Origin: Phycisphaerales bacterium
GTDB taxonomy: Bacteria; Planctomycetota; Phycisphaerae; Phycisphaerales; UBA1924
Direction: 5' to 3'
Assembly: GCA_029260395.1 (NCBI GenBank)
Contig: JAJDDJ010000018.1
Span: forward strand, 124,001-188,000
DNA length: 64,000 bases
In this document: positions 28,055 through 36,506 of the stretch, in pieces
Position numbering within the stretch: position 1 is the stretch's first letter
Layout: each line of letters opens with the position of its first letter
Notes under the pieces: model-generated
Told to the model about the DNA's origin: nothing
Seen by the model: the letters and a program-made list of their open reading frames with translations, nothing else
Database searches by the model: none
Translations under genes and position numbers: made by a program

Positions 28055-30553
28055 ATGCGCCGCGAGACCCGAGCCCAGCCGTTTGCTTCATCGTTCGACT
28101 CACTCGAGCCCCGCATGCTGCTGGCTGCGTTCGTCGTCGACAACCTGCTGGACATCGTCGATAGCGACCACAGCGTCGGCCAGTTCACCCTGCGCGAGGC
28201 AATCGAACTCGCGAATGCCAACAGCGATGCTGACACCATCAGCTTTGCACCAGGCCTGGGTGGCATCATCGAGCTCACGGGCGATTCGCTCCGTATCACG
28301 CATGAACTCGCCCTCACCGGCCCGGGGGCCGACGTGCTTAGCATCCGCCGCGACCGGGCAGGGCTGAACGACACCTACTACGAGGGCGACATCTTCGAGG
28401 TCGATAACGAAGCAGCCACGACCTTTGTGGTTAGCATTGGCGGTCTGTCACTGCATGACGCGGCTACGGCTCTTCGCAACAGCGAGACGTTGCTTCTTGA
28501 GCGAGTTGTCGTCAGCAACATGGTTAATGGCATCCTGAACCAGAGCAGCGGAAGCCTGACGATCCGCGATAGCGTGATCCAAGGCAATGGGGCCGCGTTC
28601 ACTCGGGGAGCCGGTATTCGCAACGAAGGCTCTCTAGCGGTCTTTGCTACCTCTATCACTGGAAACTCGGCCTACAACGGTGCCGGCATAAGCAACTTCC
28701 TTGGTGCCGGCCTGCTGCTCGATGGCTCGCTCGTGGACTCCAACAGCGCGTTCAACTTTGCGACCGATCGGCCCGGTTCTGTCGGTTCGCTCGGAGGCGG
28801 CATCGAGAACCGGGGCACGGCCAACATCCGCAACTCCACGATCTCCGGCAACTCTGTGGATAACTTCGCGGGATTCACAGCAGGCAGCGGAGTCTACAAC
28901 GACGGGGCGCTGACCATCCTCAACAGCACGATCGCTCAGAACGATGGGTTTGTTGGCCTCTACCACGAAGGTGGCACGCTGCTGATGGTGTCGTCGATCG
29001 TCAGCGAAAACGGATATGAATCATCCACCCAGCCGCCAACAAGCAGGATCTCTGCGAACATTGCCGGTCCGGGCACGTTCGACCCTCTGAGCCACAATAA
29101 CCTGATCGGCTTCGGCGAGGTGCCCGCTCCGTTCGCCCACAACGTCAACGGCAATCTGGTCGGCGTGAACGCTCTGCTTCGTCCGCTCGCCAACAACGGC
29201 GGCCCGACGCGCACCCACGCTCTGGTGCCGGGCAGCCCCGCGATCGATGCCGGGCTCAATCCGATTGATCTGGAGACTGACCAGAGAGGCATGGACCGGA
29301 CCGTCGGCACAGCCACCGACATCGGGGCGTTCGAAGCCGGCCCTGACAGCGGATATTCGCTGCTCGCGAAATCGGGCACGGTAGTCTCGACCGTCGCCGA
29401 CGCGGCCAACACCCACAATGTCGTCTCCCTCACCGACGATGGCACCCTGGTGGTCTTCAGCCAGGGGTGGACGGCGACTAACCTGCATCGGCTCACCGGC
29501 GCGCCAGTTGCCATCGGTGAGGCGGCCATCTGGACTGACCCCGCCACCGGCTTGCTGAACGTCTCCGCGATCGGCGAGCGCGGCGAGTTCATGCTCTTTG
29601 AACGCAACCCACAAGGCGGTTGGACCTACTTCGACCTCGCAAACGAGGGGTCGCCAGTGCTGGTTTCGCAGAGAATCACCGGCGTTCGTGCGACCACGGT
29701 ATTCATTACCCGAGAACCCTCCAACCTGGATCAGCACGTCTACATCGGGTACCTCGTGGACACCTTCGCCGACGACGTGGCGAAGACCGAACTACTCTAC
29801 TTCGCCAAACTCAGCCGCAACGAACAGATCAACGATGTTCAAGCTGTACTCCCCACATGGGCATTCGTGAACCTCACCGAACAGTTCGAGGGCCGCAGCA
29901 TCACGGTGCCGTCGATTTCCAACCTCATCAGCTACGTCACACCATGGAATGCGCTGCACTTCGCGGGCATTAGTTCTGCGGGCCGGGTCGTGTCGGTGTG
30001 GACCGCTCCCAGCCTGAACGGGCAGTGGCAGCTCTCGGATCTTTCCAACTTTGCCGATGATGCCCCCACGCTCGATGCCGCCAGCGGGCTCAGCGTCATC
30101 CAAACCAGTTGGCGGGGCATTAACCTCACGGGCATCGACACCCAAGGGCACATCTCCATCGTCTGGTGGGTTCCGAACTTCGGGGGAACGTGGGTCGCTT
30201 CCGACCTCACCGCTATTGCCAGCGGACCCACTCTCCAGCCCGCCAGCCTTACGGGCTATGGCACCTCGTGGAACGGCATGAACTACGCCGGGTTCGACGC
30301 GCAGGGCGAACTGTTCGTCTATTGGTGGGCGCCGGCGACCAACACGTGGCGGGCCGACAACCTGCTGGACCAGGTCGCCAACGCCAGCACCACGCCTCAG
30401 GCCACGGGCAGACTTACCAGCTACGCCGCGCCAAGAGGTGCCCTCAACCTTCTTGGCTCGGCGGAGTCCGGCGAGGTACTGCGGTTCAGCTTCACACCGG
30501 GTTCACCTCTTTGGCGAGCGGAGAACCTGACCGAAATCGCGATACGGACCTAG
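28055..30553 (+). CDS. LEPR-XLL CSLREA/beta-helix surface protein, paralogue of the divergent gene
   Basis: An 832-residue protein. It has a canonical LEPR-XLL motif (LEPRMLLAAF, about 19-28), CSLREA-type FTLREAIELANANSDADTI, a single beta-helix region rich in Asn ladders, and a choice-of-anchor-Q end (DQRGMDRTVGTATDIGAFE, near residue 425). From about 449 the ~380-residue C-terminal domain parallels that of the 1582-residue neighbour, with INLTGIDTQGHISIVWWVP and MNYAGFDAQGELFVYWW units. It looks like a shorter paralogue with one helix unit instead of two and without the Ig-like segment. A surface location is inferred. Confidence 0.85.
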   Translation: MRRETRAQPFASSFDSLEPRMLLAAFVVDNLLDIVDSDHSVGQFTLREAIELANANSDADTISFAPGLGGIIELTGDSLRITHELALTGPGADVLSIRRDRAGLNDTYYEGDIFEVDNEAATTFVVSIGGLSLHDAATALRNSETLLLERVVVSNMVNGILNQSSGSLTIRDSVIQGNGAAFTRGAGIRNEGSLAVFATSITGNSAYNGAGISNFLGAGLLLDGSLVDSNSAFNFATDRPGSVGSLGGGIENRGTANIRNSTISGNSVDNFAGFTAGSGVYNDGALTILNSTIAQNDGFVGLYHEGGTLLMVSSIVSENGYESSTQPPTSRISANIAGPGTFDPLSHNNLIGFGEVPAPFAHNVNGNLVGVNALLRPLANNGGPTRTHALVPGSPAIDAGLNPIDLETDQRGMDRTVGTATDIGAFEAGPDSGYSLLAKSGTVVSTVADAANTHNVVSLTDDGTLVVFSQGWTATNLHRLTGAPVAIGEAAIWTDPATGLLNVSAIGERGEFMLFERNPQGGWTYFDLANEGSPVLVSQRITGVRATTVFITREPSNLDQHVYIGYLVDTFADDVAKTELLYFAKLSRNEQINDVQAVLPTWAFVNLTEQFEGRSITVPSISNLISYVTPWNALHFAGISSAGRVVSVWTAPSLNGQWQLSDLSNFADDAPTLDAASGLSVIQTSWRGINLTGIDTQGHISIVWWVPNFGGTWVASDLTAIASGPTLQPASLTGYGTSWNGMNYAGFDAQGELFVYWWAPATNTWRADNLLDQVANASTTPQATGRLTSYAAPRGALNLLGSAESGEVLRFSFTPGSPLWRAENLTEIAIRT

Positions 30554-30928
30554 TCACAGCAACCCTAGTTCCAGCAGCGCCTCGTCGCACATCATGGATT
30601 TTTCCCAGCGGGGTTCCCAGACAAGTTCGACGGTCGCCGATTCGATCGATTCAACAGTCTCTGCAGCGCCCTGCACGAGCCGGGGCAGTGTCTGCGCCTC
30701 GGGGCACGCCGGGCTCGTGAGCGTCATCTTGATGTCGGCCGTCGCACCATCGACCACAATCGAATAGATCAGACCCAGGTCGTAAAGATTCACCGGGATC
30801 TCAGGGTCGTACACCCGTTTGATGGCTTCGATGATCTGGCCGACAACGGTGTGCGCGTCGGGCGTGGGCGTCGCGGCGACACGCGGCCGGCCGCCGCCGG
30901 TGGAATCGAAGATGCGCATGGGGTCCAT
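30554..30928 (-). CDS. sufT: SufT-like Fe-S assembly factor (DUF59/MIP18 family)
   Basis: From the ATG at 30928 it encodes 124 residues. The MIP18 core is visible as IKRVYDPEIPVNLYDLGLIY, then IKMTLTSPACPEAQTLPRLV with the conserved cysteine, and VELVWEPRWEKSMMCDEA. SufT proteins help mature Fe-S enzymes. It is the last gene of the suf operon, 14 bases after sufE. The frame extends 20 codons upstream into sufE without resemblance, so the downstream start was used. Confidence 0.9.
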   Translation of the reverse strand: MDPMRIFDSTGGGRPRVAATPTPDAHTVVGQIIEAIKRVYDPEIPVNLYDLGLIYSIVVDGATADIKMTLTSPACPEAQTLPRLVQGAAETVESIESATVELVWEPRWEKSMMCDEALLELGLL

Positions 30929-30942
30929 GGTTGCCTTCCGTG

Positions 30943-31368
30943 TCAGGCGTTCGCCGTCAGCACGCCGATTCGTTCGATCATCGCCCACAGCCCATTGCGC
31001 CGCGTCGGGCTGAGGTGCTCGCTGAGCCCGAGGCGGTCGACCACGACCTTCGCATCGATCGCGCGCGCCTCCGCCGGCGACTTGCCATCGAAGAGGCTCA
31101 GCATAATCGCGATGAGCCCATTGACGATGTGCGCATCGCTAACCGCGTTGAGATTGAGCGTGCCATTGTCGTCGAGGTCTGCTTTCAGCCATACCGATGC
31201 CTGGCAGCCGTGGACGCGGTTGGCCTCTACGCGATCAGCCTCGGTCATTTCGGGCAGCTTCTTGCCGAGATCGATGAGGTAGCCGAAGCGCTCCTCCCAG
31301 TCGCCCAGGAACTCGAACGTCTCTTCGATCTCGCTGATTTCCGGAATCGAAGCCTTGGGCGTGCTCAT
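30943..31368 (-). CDS. sufE: Sulfur acceptor protein SufE
   Basis: From the ATG at 31368 it is 141 residues, the usual SufE length. It contains FEFLGDWEERFGYLIDLGKKL and the acceptor cysteine in NRVHGCQASVWL, followed by the SufE end pattern (LSPTRRNGLWAMIERI). It takes persulfide sulfur from SufS and passes it to the SufBCD scaffold. It overlaps sufS by four bases (ATGA). Confidence 0.94.
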   Translation of the reverse strand: MSTPKASIPEISEIEETFEFLGDWEERFGYLIDLGKKLPEMTEADRVEANRVHGCQASVWLKADLDDNGTLNLNAVSDAHIVNGLIAIMLSLFDGKSPAEARAIDAKVVVDRLGLSEHLSPTRRNGLWAMIERIGVLTANA

Positions 31369-32624
31369 GCCAAGAGCCTCCTCGCACCGTTGATCGCCTC
31401 GACCAGCGCATCGATCTCGGCGCGCGTCGTGTACGCCGCGCACGACGCGCGAACCGTCGCGGGCACTCCGAAGCGGTCCATCAGGGGCTGCGTGCAGTGG
31501 TGGCCCGTGCGCACCGCCACGCCACGGTGATCGAGCACGGGGCCGACGTCGTACGCGTGCGCCCAGTCCACCACGAAGCTGAACACTGGGGCCTTCCCCG
31601 GCGCGGTCCCGATGAGCCGAAGCCCATCGATCTCGGCCAGCCGGGCCTGCCCGTACTCGGCGAGGTCGCGCTCATGGACCGCTAGCGCCTCTCGGTCGAT
31701 CGCATTGAACCACTCGATGGCCTTCGCCAGCCCGATCGCGCCCGCGATGTTCGGCGTGCCGGCTTCAAACCGCATGGGAGGATCGGCGTACGTGGAGCCG
31801 GCAAAGCTCACCGACTTGATCATCTCGCCCCCGCCCTTGAAAGGCGGCATGGATGAGAGCAACTCCTTGCGTCCGTACAACGCCCCGATGCCCGTGGGGC
31901 CGTATAGCTTGTGCCCGGTGAACCCGAGGAAATCACAGCCAAGCTGCCGTACATCGATCGCGTGCGACGATGCCGCCTGCGCCGCATCCACCACCGTTAC
32001 AGCCCCAACCCGCTTGGCCATAGCGATCATCGCTGCTACAGGGTTGACCGTGCCCAGCGTGTTGGAGACAGCGACCATTGAGGCGATCTTGACCCGCTCG
32101 TCCAGCAGCGATTCGAAGGCCGATAGGTCGATCTCACCCGTATCTGAAACCGGCGCAGCAATCACCTCAGCGCCGCGTTCGGCCGCGACAAGCTGCCATG
32201 GCACGATGTTCGAGTGGTGCTCCATCTCCGTGAGCAGGACGCGGTCGCCCGGCTTGAGCACGCTGCGTGCGTAGCTGCAGGCGACAAGGTTGAGGGCCTC
32301 GGTCACGCCACTGGTGAAAACGATCTCGGAGCTGTCGGCGGCGTTCACAAACCGCCTGCACGCCTCGCGTGCGCCCTCGTAGCCCGCTGTCGCCTCCATG
32401 CTTAGGGCGTGCATGCCACGGTGCACGTTCGCGTTGGAGTGCTCGTAGAACCGGGCCACCGCATCTATGACGCAGCGGGGCTTGTGCTTGGTCGCCGCGT
32501 TGTCGAGGTACACCAGCGGCTTGCCGTGCACGGACCTGGCCAGAACGGGGAACTGCGCTCGGAGGGCTTCGACATCGAACGCTGTCTCGGGGGGCACGGG
32601 TGGTGGCGTGGGGGTCATGCGCAC
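31365..32624 (-). CDS. sufS: Cysteine desulfurase SufS
   Basis: A 419-residue group II desulfurase. PLP lysine is in GFTGHKLYGPTGIGALYG. Others are TEMEHHSNIVPWQ, DAAQAASSH, FEAGTPNIAGAIGLA and the catalytic cysteine in VRTGHHCTQPLM. It mobilises sulfur from cysteine for Fe-S assembly. It starts 8 bases after sufD and overlaps sufE. A Pro-rich N-terminal tail of about 12 residues precedes the domain. Confidence 0.95.
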   Translation of the reverse strand: MRMTPTPPPVPPETAFDVEALRAQFPVLARSVHGKPLVYLDNAATKHKPRCVIDAVARFYEHSNANVHRGMHALSMEATAGYEGAREACRRFVNAADSSEIVFTSGVTEALNLVACSYARSVLKPGDRVLLTEMEHHSNIVPWQLVAAERGAEVIAAPVSDTGEIDLSAFESLLDERVKIASMVAVSNTLGTVNPVAAMIAMAKRVGAVTVVDAAQAASSHAIDVRQLGCDFLGFTGHKLYGPTGIGALYGRKELLSSMPPFKGGGEMIKSVSFAGSTYADPPMRFEAGTPNIAGAIGLAKAIEWFNAIDREALAVHERDLAEYGQARLAEIDGLRLIGTAPGKAPVFSFVVDWAHAYDVGPVLDHRGVAVRTGHHCTQPLMDRFGVPATVRASCAAYTTRAEIDALVEAINGARRLLA

Positions 32625-32631
32625 GCGCCGA

Positions 32632-33978
32632 TCATACCTCGATGCTCAGCCCCGAAGCCATGGGCAGCTTGGCGAGCATCTCCCGTGCGAGCAGCCGGCG
32701 CACCGGCACCAGGTCCATGCGGTCGAACCCCTCGGCGGCGAATGCATAGATCAGCATCGCGCGCGCGACCGGCTCCGAAAGCCCGCGGCTCATGAAGTAG
32801 AACACCGCTTCATCGTCCACCCGGCCAGTCGTCGCTCCGTGCGTGCACTTTACATCGTCGGCGTAAATCTCGAGTTGCGGCCGGGCGTTGGCGCGGGCGT
32901 CGTCACTGAGGAGCATGGCCCGGCTGGACTGCACGGCGTCGGTCTGCTGGCCCGCTTTATCCACAATGATGCGGCCCGTGAACACGCCCCGGCTCTTGGC
33001 GTTCATGATGCCCTTGTAGTACTGCCGGCTCTGGCAATCCGGCGAGCTGTGGCGAACACGCATCGCGTTGTCGAGGTGCTGATCCCCGTCGCCGACATAC
33101 AACCCGTTGATCAGGCAGTGCGCCTTGGTGCCGACCAGCGTCGGCTGGATGTTGTTGCGCACAATGCTCCCACCGAGCAGTACCGTGTGGCTGTGCACGT
33201 CCGAGCGGGACGCTTGATGGATCGCCAGCGTCGAGACGTTCACCGCGGCCCGGCTGTCGCGCTCAAGGAAGTAGTGCTCGACCTTCGCGTCCTCGGCTGC
33301 AAACACCTCGGTAACCGAGTTGGTCAGGCCCGGCGCATCAACACGCAGGCTGACCGCGTGCTCAAGCACTCGCACGAGTGAGCCCGTGCCCGCGATCACC
33401 ACGTTGCGCGGGTGCCAAGCCACGGCCGGTCCCCGGCCCGTGCTGACTGCCAGAATCTCCAGTGGGCGTTCGATGCGCGCGCCCTCGGGCACGAGCACGA
33501 CCATGCCGTCGTCGAGACGCGCCTGGTTGAAGGCCTCGAGGCCGTCTTCGGGCGAAGCCATCAGCGAACCGAGCCGGTCGCGCAGCTCGGGCAGATCGGC
33601 CTCGATCGCTTCACTCAGCAGCATCACACGCGCACTGCCCATGCCCGAAAGATCGCTCAACTCATGCCGGAACACCCCATCCACGAACACAGCCTTAGCC
33701 GCGTCGAGTTCCTCGATAGCAAACCGTGCCAGTTCGTCGAGCGTGACGGTCGTCGGCTCATCTCCGGGCGCAGCGAACTGCACGCCGTCGATCGCCTTCA
33801 GGCTCGTGTACCGCCACGACTCAAGCTTGGTGGTCGGCAAGCCAAGCCGCTCCGCAGCTTCTCGGCCCGCTGCGCGCAGCTCGCGTACCCACGCGGGCTG
33901 TCCGGCGCGTTCCAGATTCGCGGGGTTGTGGGTCATAAGGTCCGTCATCGTCGGGTGCTCCGGTGCCACAGCGGTCAT
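32632..33978 (-). CDS. sufD: Fe-S assembly scaffold component SufD
   Basis: A 448-residue protein with the right-handed beta-helix core of SufB/SufD. Visible elements are KLESWRYTSLKAI near the N-terminus, HSHTVLLGGSIVRNNIQPTL and the C-terminal KCTHGATTGRVDDEAVFYFMSRGLSEPVARAMLIYAFA pattern (in parts). SufD partners SufB and SufC in the scaffold that builds clusters. The ATG overlaps the sufC stop by four bases. Confidence 0.95.
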   Translation of the reverse strand: MTAVAPEHPTMTDLMTHNPANLERAGQPAWVRELRAAGREAAERLGLPTTKLESWRYTSLKAIDGVQFAAPGDEPTTVTLDELARFAIEELDAAKAVFVDGVFRHELSDLSGMGSARVMLLSEAIEADLPELRDRLGSLMASPEDGLEAFNQARLDDGMVVLVPEGARIERPLEILAVSTGRGPAVAWHPRNVVIAGTGSLVRVLEHAVSLRVDAPGLTNSVTEVFAAEDAKVEHYFLERDSRAAVNVSTLAIHQASRSDVHSHTVLLGGSIVRNNIQPTLVGTKAHCLINGLYVGDGDQHLDNAMRVRHSSPDCQSRQYYKGIMNAKSRGVFTGRIIVDKAGQQTDAVQSSRAMLLSDDARANARPQLEIYADDVKCTHGATTGRVDDEAVFYFMSRGLSEPVARAMLIYAFAAEGFDRMDLVPVRRLLAREMLAKLPMASGLSIEV

Positions 33979-34766
33979 ACCGCCGCCGGTTGGTTGGCGG
34001 ACTCGTTGACGCCGAAGGGTGCGTAGCCATGAGCTTCAAGCTCGAGCGCCAGCTCCTTGCCGCCGCTCTTGACGATCTGTCCCTTGACGAGCACGTGCAC
34101 GCGGTCGGGCACGATGTGCGTGAGCAGCCTCTGGTAGTGCGTGATGAGCAGGAACGCCCGCTCGCCGTCACGCATCGAATTCACGCCCTCGGAGACGATG
34201 CGTAACGCATCGATATCGAGCCCGGAGTCGGACTCATCCAGAATGCCGAGCACCGAATCGAGCACCGCCATCTGGAAGATCTCGAATCGCTTCTTCTCGC
34301 CACCGCTAAAGCCTTCGTTGACGTTCCGCTTGAGCATCTCGAACGGCACGTTGATCTGCTCGGCCTTGGCGCGGAAGTGCCGAAGCAGCGAGCCCGCGTC
34401 AAGCTCGTCCTTGCCCTCGAACGCCCGCTTCGCGTTGACCGCCGCCTTGAGGAACTGCATGGCGCTAACGCCGGGAATCTCAACGGGGTACTGGAACGCG
34501 AGGAATACGCCCGCGTTGGCACGCTCATCGGCGCCCATCTCGGACAGGTCCGCGCCCTTGAACAGGATCTCTCCCCGCGTGATCTCGTAGTCTTCCTTGC
34601 CCGCGAGGACCTGCGCAAGCGTGCTCTTGCCCGAGCCATTGGGGCCCATGATCGAATGCACCTCGCCCGGCATGATCGTCAGATCGATGCCGCGAATGAT
34701 CTCGATCTCGGGCTGGTCTTCAAGCCGAACGTGCAGGTCTTTGATTTCTAGAATCGGTGTGGTCAT
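33975..34766 (-). CDS. sufC: Fe-S assembly ATPase SufC
   Basis: A 263-residue ABC ATPase. It has Walker A GPNGSGKSTL, the SufC-type signature FSGGEKKRFEIFQMA, Walker B GILDESDSGLDIDALRI and the switch region LLITHYQRLL. The SufC-typical HVLVKGQIVKSGGKELALELE stands near the end. It drives conformational change of SufBD. It lies 71 bases after sufB. Confidence 0.96.
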   Translation of the reverse strand: MTTPILEIKDLHVRLEDQPEIEIIRGIDLTIMPGEVHSIMGPNGSGKSTLAQVLAGKEDYEITRGEILFKGADLSEMGADERANAGVFLAFQYPVEIPGVSAMQFLKAAVNAKRAFEGKDELDAGSLLRHFRAKAEQINVPFEMLKRNVNEGFSGGEKKRFEIFQMAVLDSVLGILDESDSGLDIDALRIVSEGVNSMRDGERAFLLITHYQRLLTHIVPDRVHVLVKGQIVKSGGKELALELEAHGYAPFGVNESANQPAAV

Positions 34767-34837
34767 GTCTGTTCTCTCTGTTCAGCTTGTCGGTTCAGCA
34801 CCGCAAGAGGCGAGTAACTCGTTCGTGATGCTGCCGC

Positions 34838-36337
34838 TCAACCCACGCTGCCCTCAAGGCTGACGGCGAGCAGCTTGTTGGCCTCGACCGCGAACTCCAT
34901 CGGAAGCTCGCTAAAAACCTCTTTGCAGAAGCCGTTGACGAGCAGCGATACCGCGTCTTCCTCGCTGATACCTCGAGCCGTGCAGTAGAACATCTGGTCC
35001 TCGGCGATCTTGGTCGTGCTCGCCTCGTGCTCAGCGGTCGCGGTCTGGTTGCGGATGTCCACGTACGGGAACGTGTGCGCGCCGCACGTATCGCCGATCA
35101 GAATCGAGTCGCACTGCGTGAAGTTATGCGCGCGGTGCGCGCCACGGTTCATCTGCACGAGGCCTCGATACGTGTTGTGCCCGTGGCCCGCGCTGATGCC
35201 CTTGGAGATGATTGTGCTCTTGGTGTCCGCGCCGATGTGGATCATCTTCGTGCCGGTGTCCGCCTGCTGACGCAGGTTGGTGAGCGCCACCGAGTAGAAC
35301 TCGCCCTTGGAGCGGTCACCCTTGAGGATGACCGACGGGTACTTCCATGTGACCGCCGAGCCGGTTTCGACCTGCGTCCATGAGATGTGGCTGTCGTCGC
35401 CCTGGCAGATGCCTCGCTTGGTAACAAAGTTGAAGATGCCGCCCTTGCCGTTCTCATCGCCCGGGTACCAGTTCTGGATGGTCGAGTACTTGATGTCCGC
35501 GCCCTTGAGCGCCACCAGCTCGACCACCGCTGCGTGCAGCTGGTTCTCGTCGCGCATCGGAGCGGTGCAGCCCTCAAGGTAGCTCACCTCCGCGCCCTCG
35601 TCGGCGATGATGAGCGTTCGCTCGAACTGCCCCGTGTTCCGCGCGTTCATGCGGAAGTACGTGCTCAGTTCCATCGGGCACTTCACGCCCTTGGGCACGT
35701 ACACGAAGCTGCCGTCGCTAAATACCGCGCTGTTGAGTGTCGCGAAGTAATTGTCCGAATACGGCACCACCGAGCCCAGGTACTTGCGCACCAGCTCTGG
35801 GTGCTCACGGACCGCCTCTGAGATGGAACAGAAGATCACGCCCGCAGCAGCGAGCTCGTCCTGAAACGTCGTCTTGATCGATACCGAGTCGAACACCGCG
35901 TCGACCGCCACCTTGCGGCCGCTTTCGGCGGCGCGAGCCTCGGCCGGAGTGCCGTCGTCGATGCCCAGCAGCACCTTCTGCTCACTCAGCGGGATGCCGA
36001 GTTTGGCGTACGTCTCAAGGATCGCGGGGTCGATCTCATCGAGGCTCCCGGGGGCCTTCTTGGGCGCCGCGTAATAGCTGATAGCCTGGTAGTCGACGGG
36101 CGGGTAGCCGTAGGGCAGGAACACCCACTCGGGCTCGGCCATGGTCTTCCAGTGCTCGAGCGCCTTGAGCCGCCAGTCGAGCAGCCACTGGGGTTCCCCC
36201 TTTTTGGCGGAGATGAACCGAACCGTGCTCTCATCAAGCCCGGGCGGGGCGAACTCCTGCTCGATGTCCGTCTCGAACCCTGCGGTGTATTCACGCCGCG
36301 ATTCAGCGATCAGGGCTACTTCTTCGGTGGTGGTCAT
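34838..36337 (-). CDS. sufB: Fe-S assembly scaffold SufB
   Basis: From the ATG at 36337 it is 499 residues, close to the usual ~480. Clear motifs are [16 protein letters not shown], the [17 protein letters not shown] segment, [35 protein letters not shown] (scaffold cysteine region), [20 protein letters not shown] and [17 protein letters not shown]. It is the first gene of sufB-C-D-S-E-T. The upstream frame extension to 36430 was discarded because SufB homologues begin at this MTTTEE-type start. A palindromic AT-rich element lies about 90 bases upstream. Confidence 0.95.
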   Translation of the reverse strand: MTTTEEVALIAESRREYTAGFETDIEQEFAPPGLDESTVRFISAKKGEPQWLLDWRLKALEHWKTMAEPEWVFLPYGYPPVDYQAISYYAAPKKAPGSLDEIDPAILETYAKLGIPLSEQKVLLGIDDGTPAEARAAESGRKVAVDAVFDSVSIKTTFQDELAAAGVIFCSISEAVREHPELVRKYLGSVVPYSDNYFATLNSAVFSDGSFVYVPKGVKCPMELSTYFRMNARNTGQFERTLIIADEGAEVSYLEGCTAPMRDENQLHAAVVELVALKGADIKYSTIQNWYPGDENGKGGIFNFVTKRGICQGDDSHISWTQVETGSAVTWKYPSVILKGDRSKGEFYSVALTNLRQQADTGTKMIHIGADTKSTIISKGISAGHGHNTYRGLVQMNRGAHRAHNFTQCDSILIGDTCGAHTFPYVDIRNQTATAEHEASTTKIAEDQMFYCTARGISEEDAVSLLVNGFCKEVFSELPMEFAVEANKLLAVSLEGSVG

Positions 36338-36425
36338 GCGCGGCTTCTCCAAACGATGCCCCGGACACCGTCGTGCTAGCATCCAAACCCCGAACAGGTA
36401 TGGCTGCTTTAGATTGATTCTAGGT

Positions 36426-36439
36426 CTCAATTAATTCAG
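36426..36439. promoter_or_regulatory. AT-rich dyad upstream of sufB
   Basis: CTCAATTAATTCAG, a near-perfect 14-base palindrome about 90 bases upstream of the sufB ATG, in the only AT-rich part of the 169-base gap between sufB and the RND permease stop. It could be an operator for an Rrf2-type or other redox regulator, but none is encoded here. Confidence 0.4.
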
Positions 36440-36506
36440 AGTCGAGCAATCAGACTCCGTCCAAGACCCCACGCCATCCTCCGCGCGAACCCCGCTCTAG
36501 GCCGCA

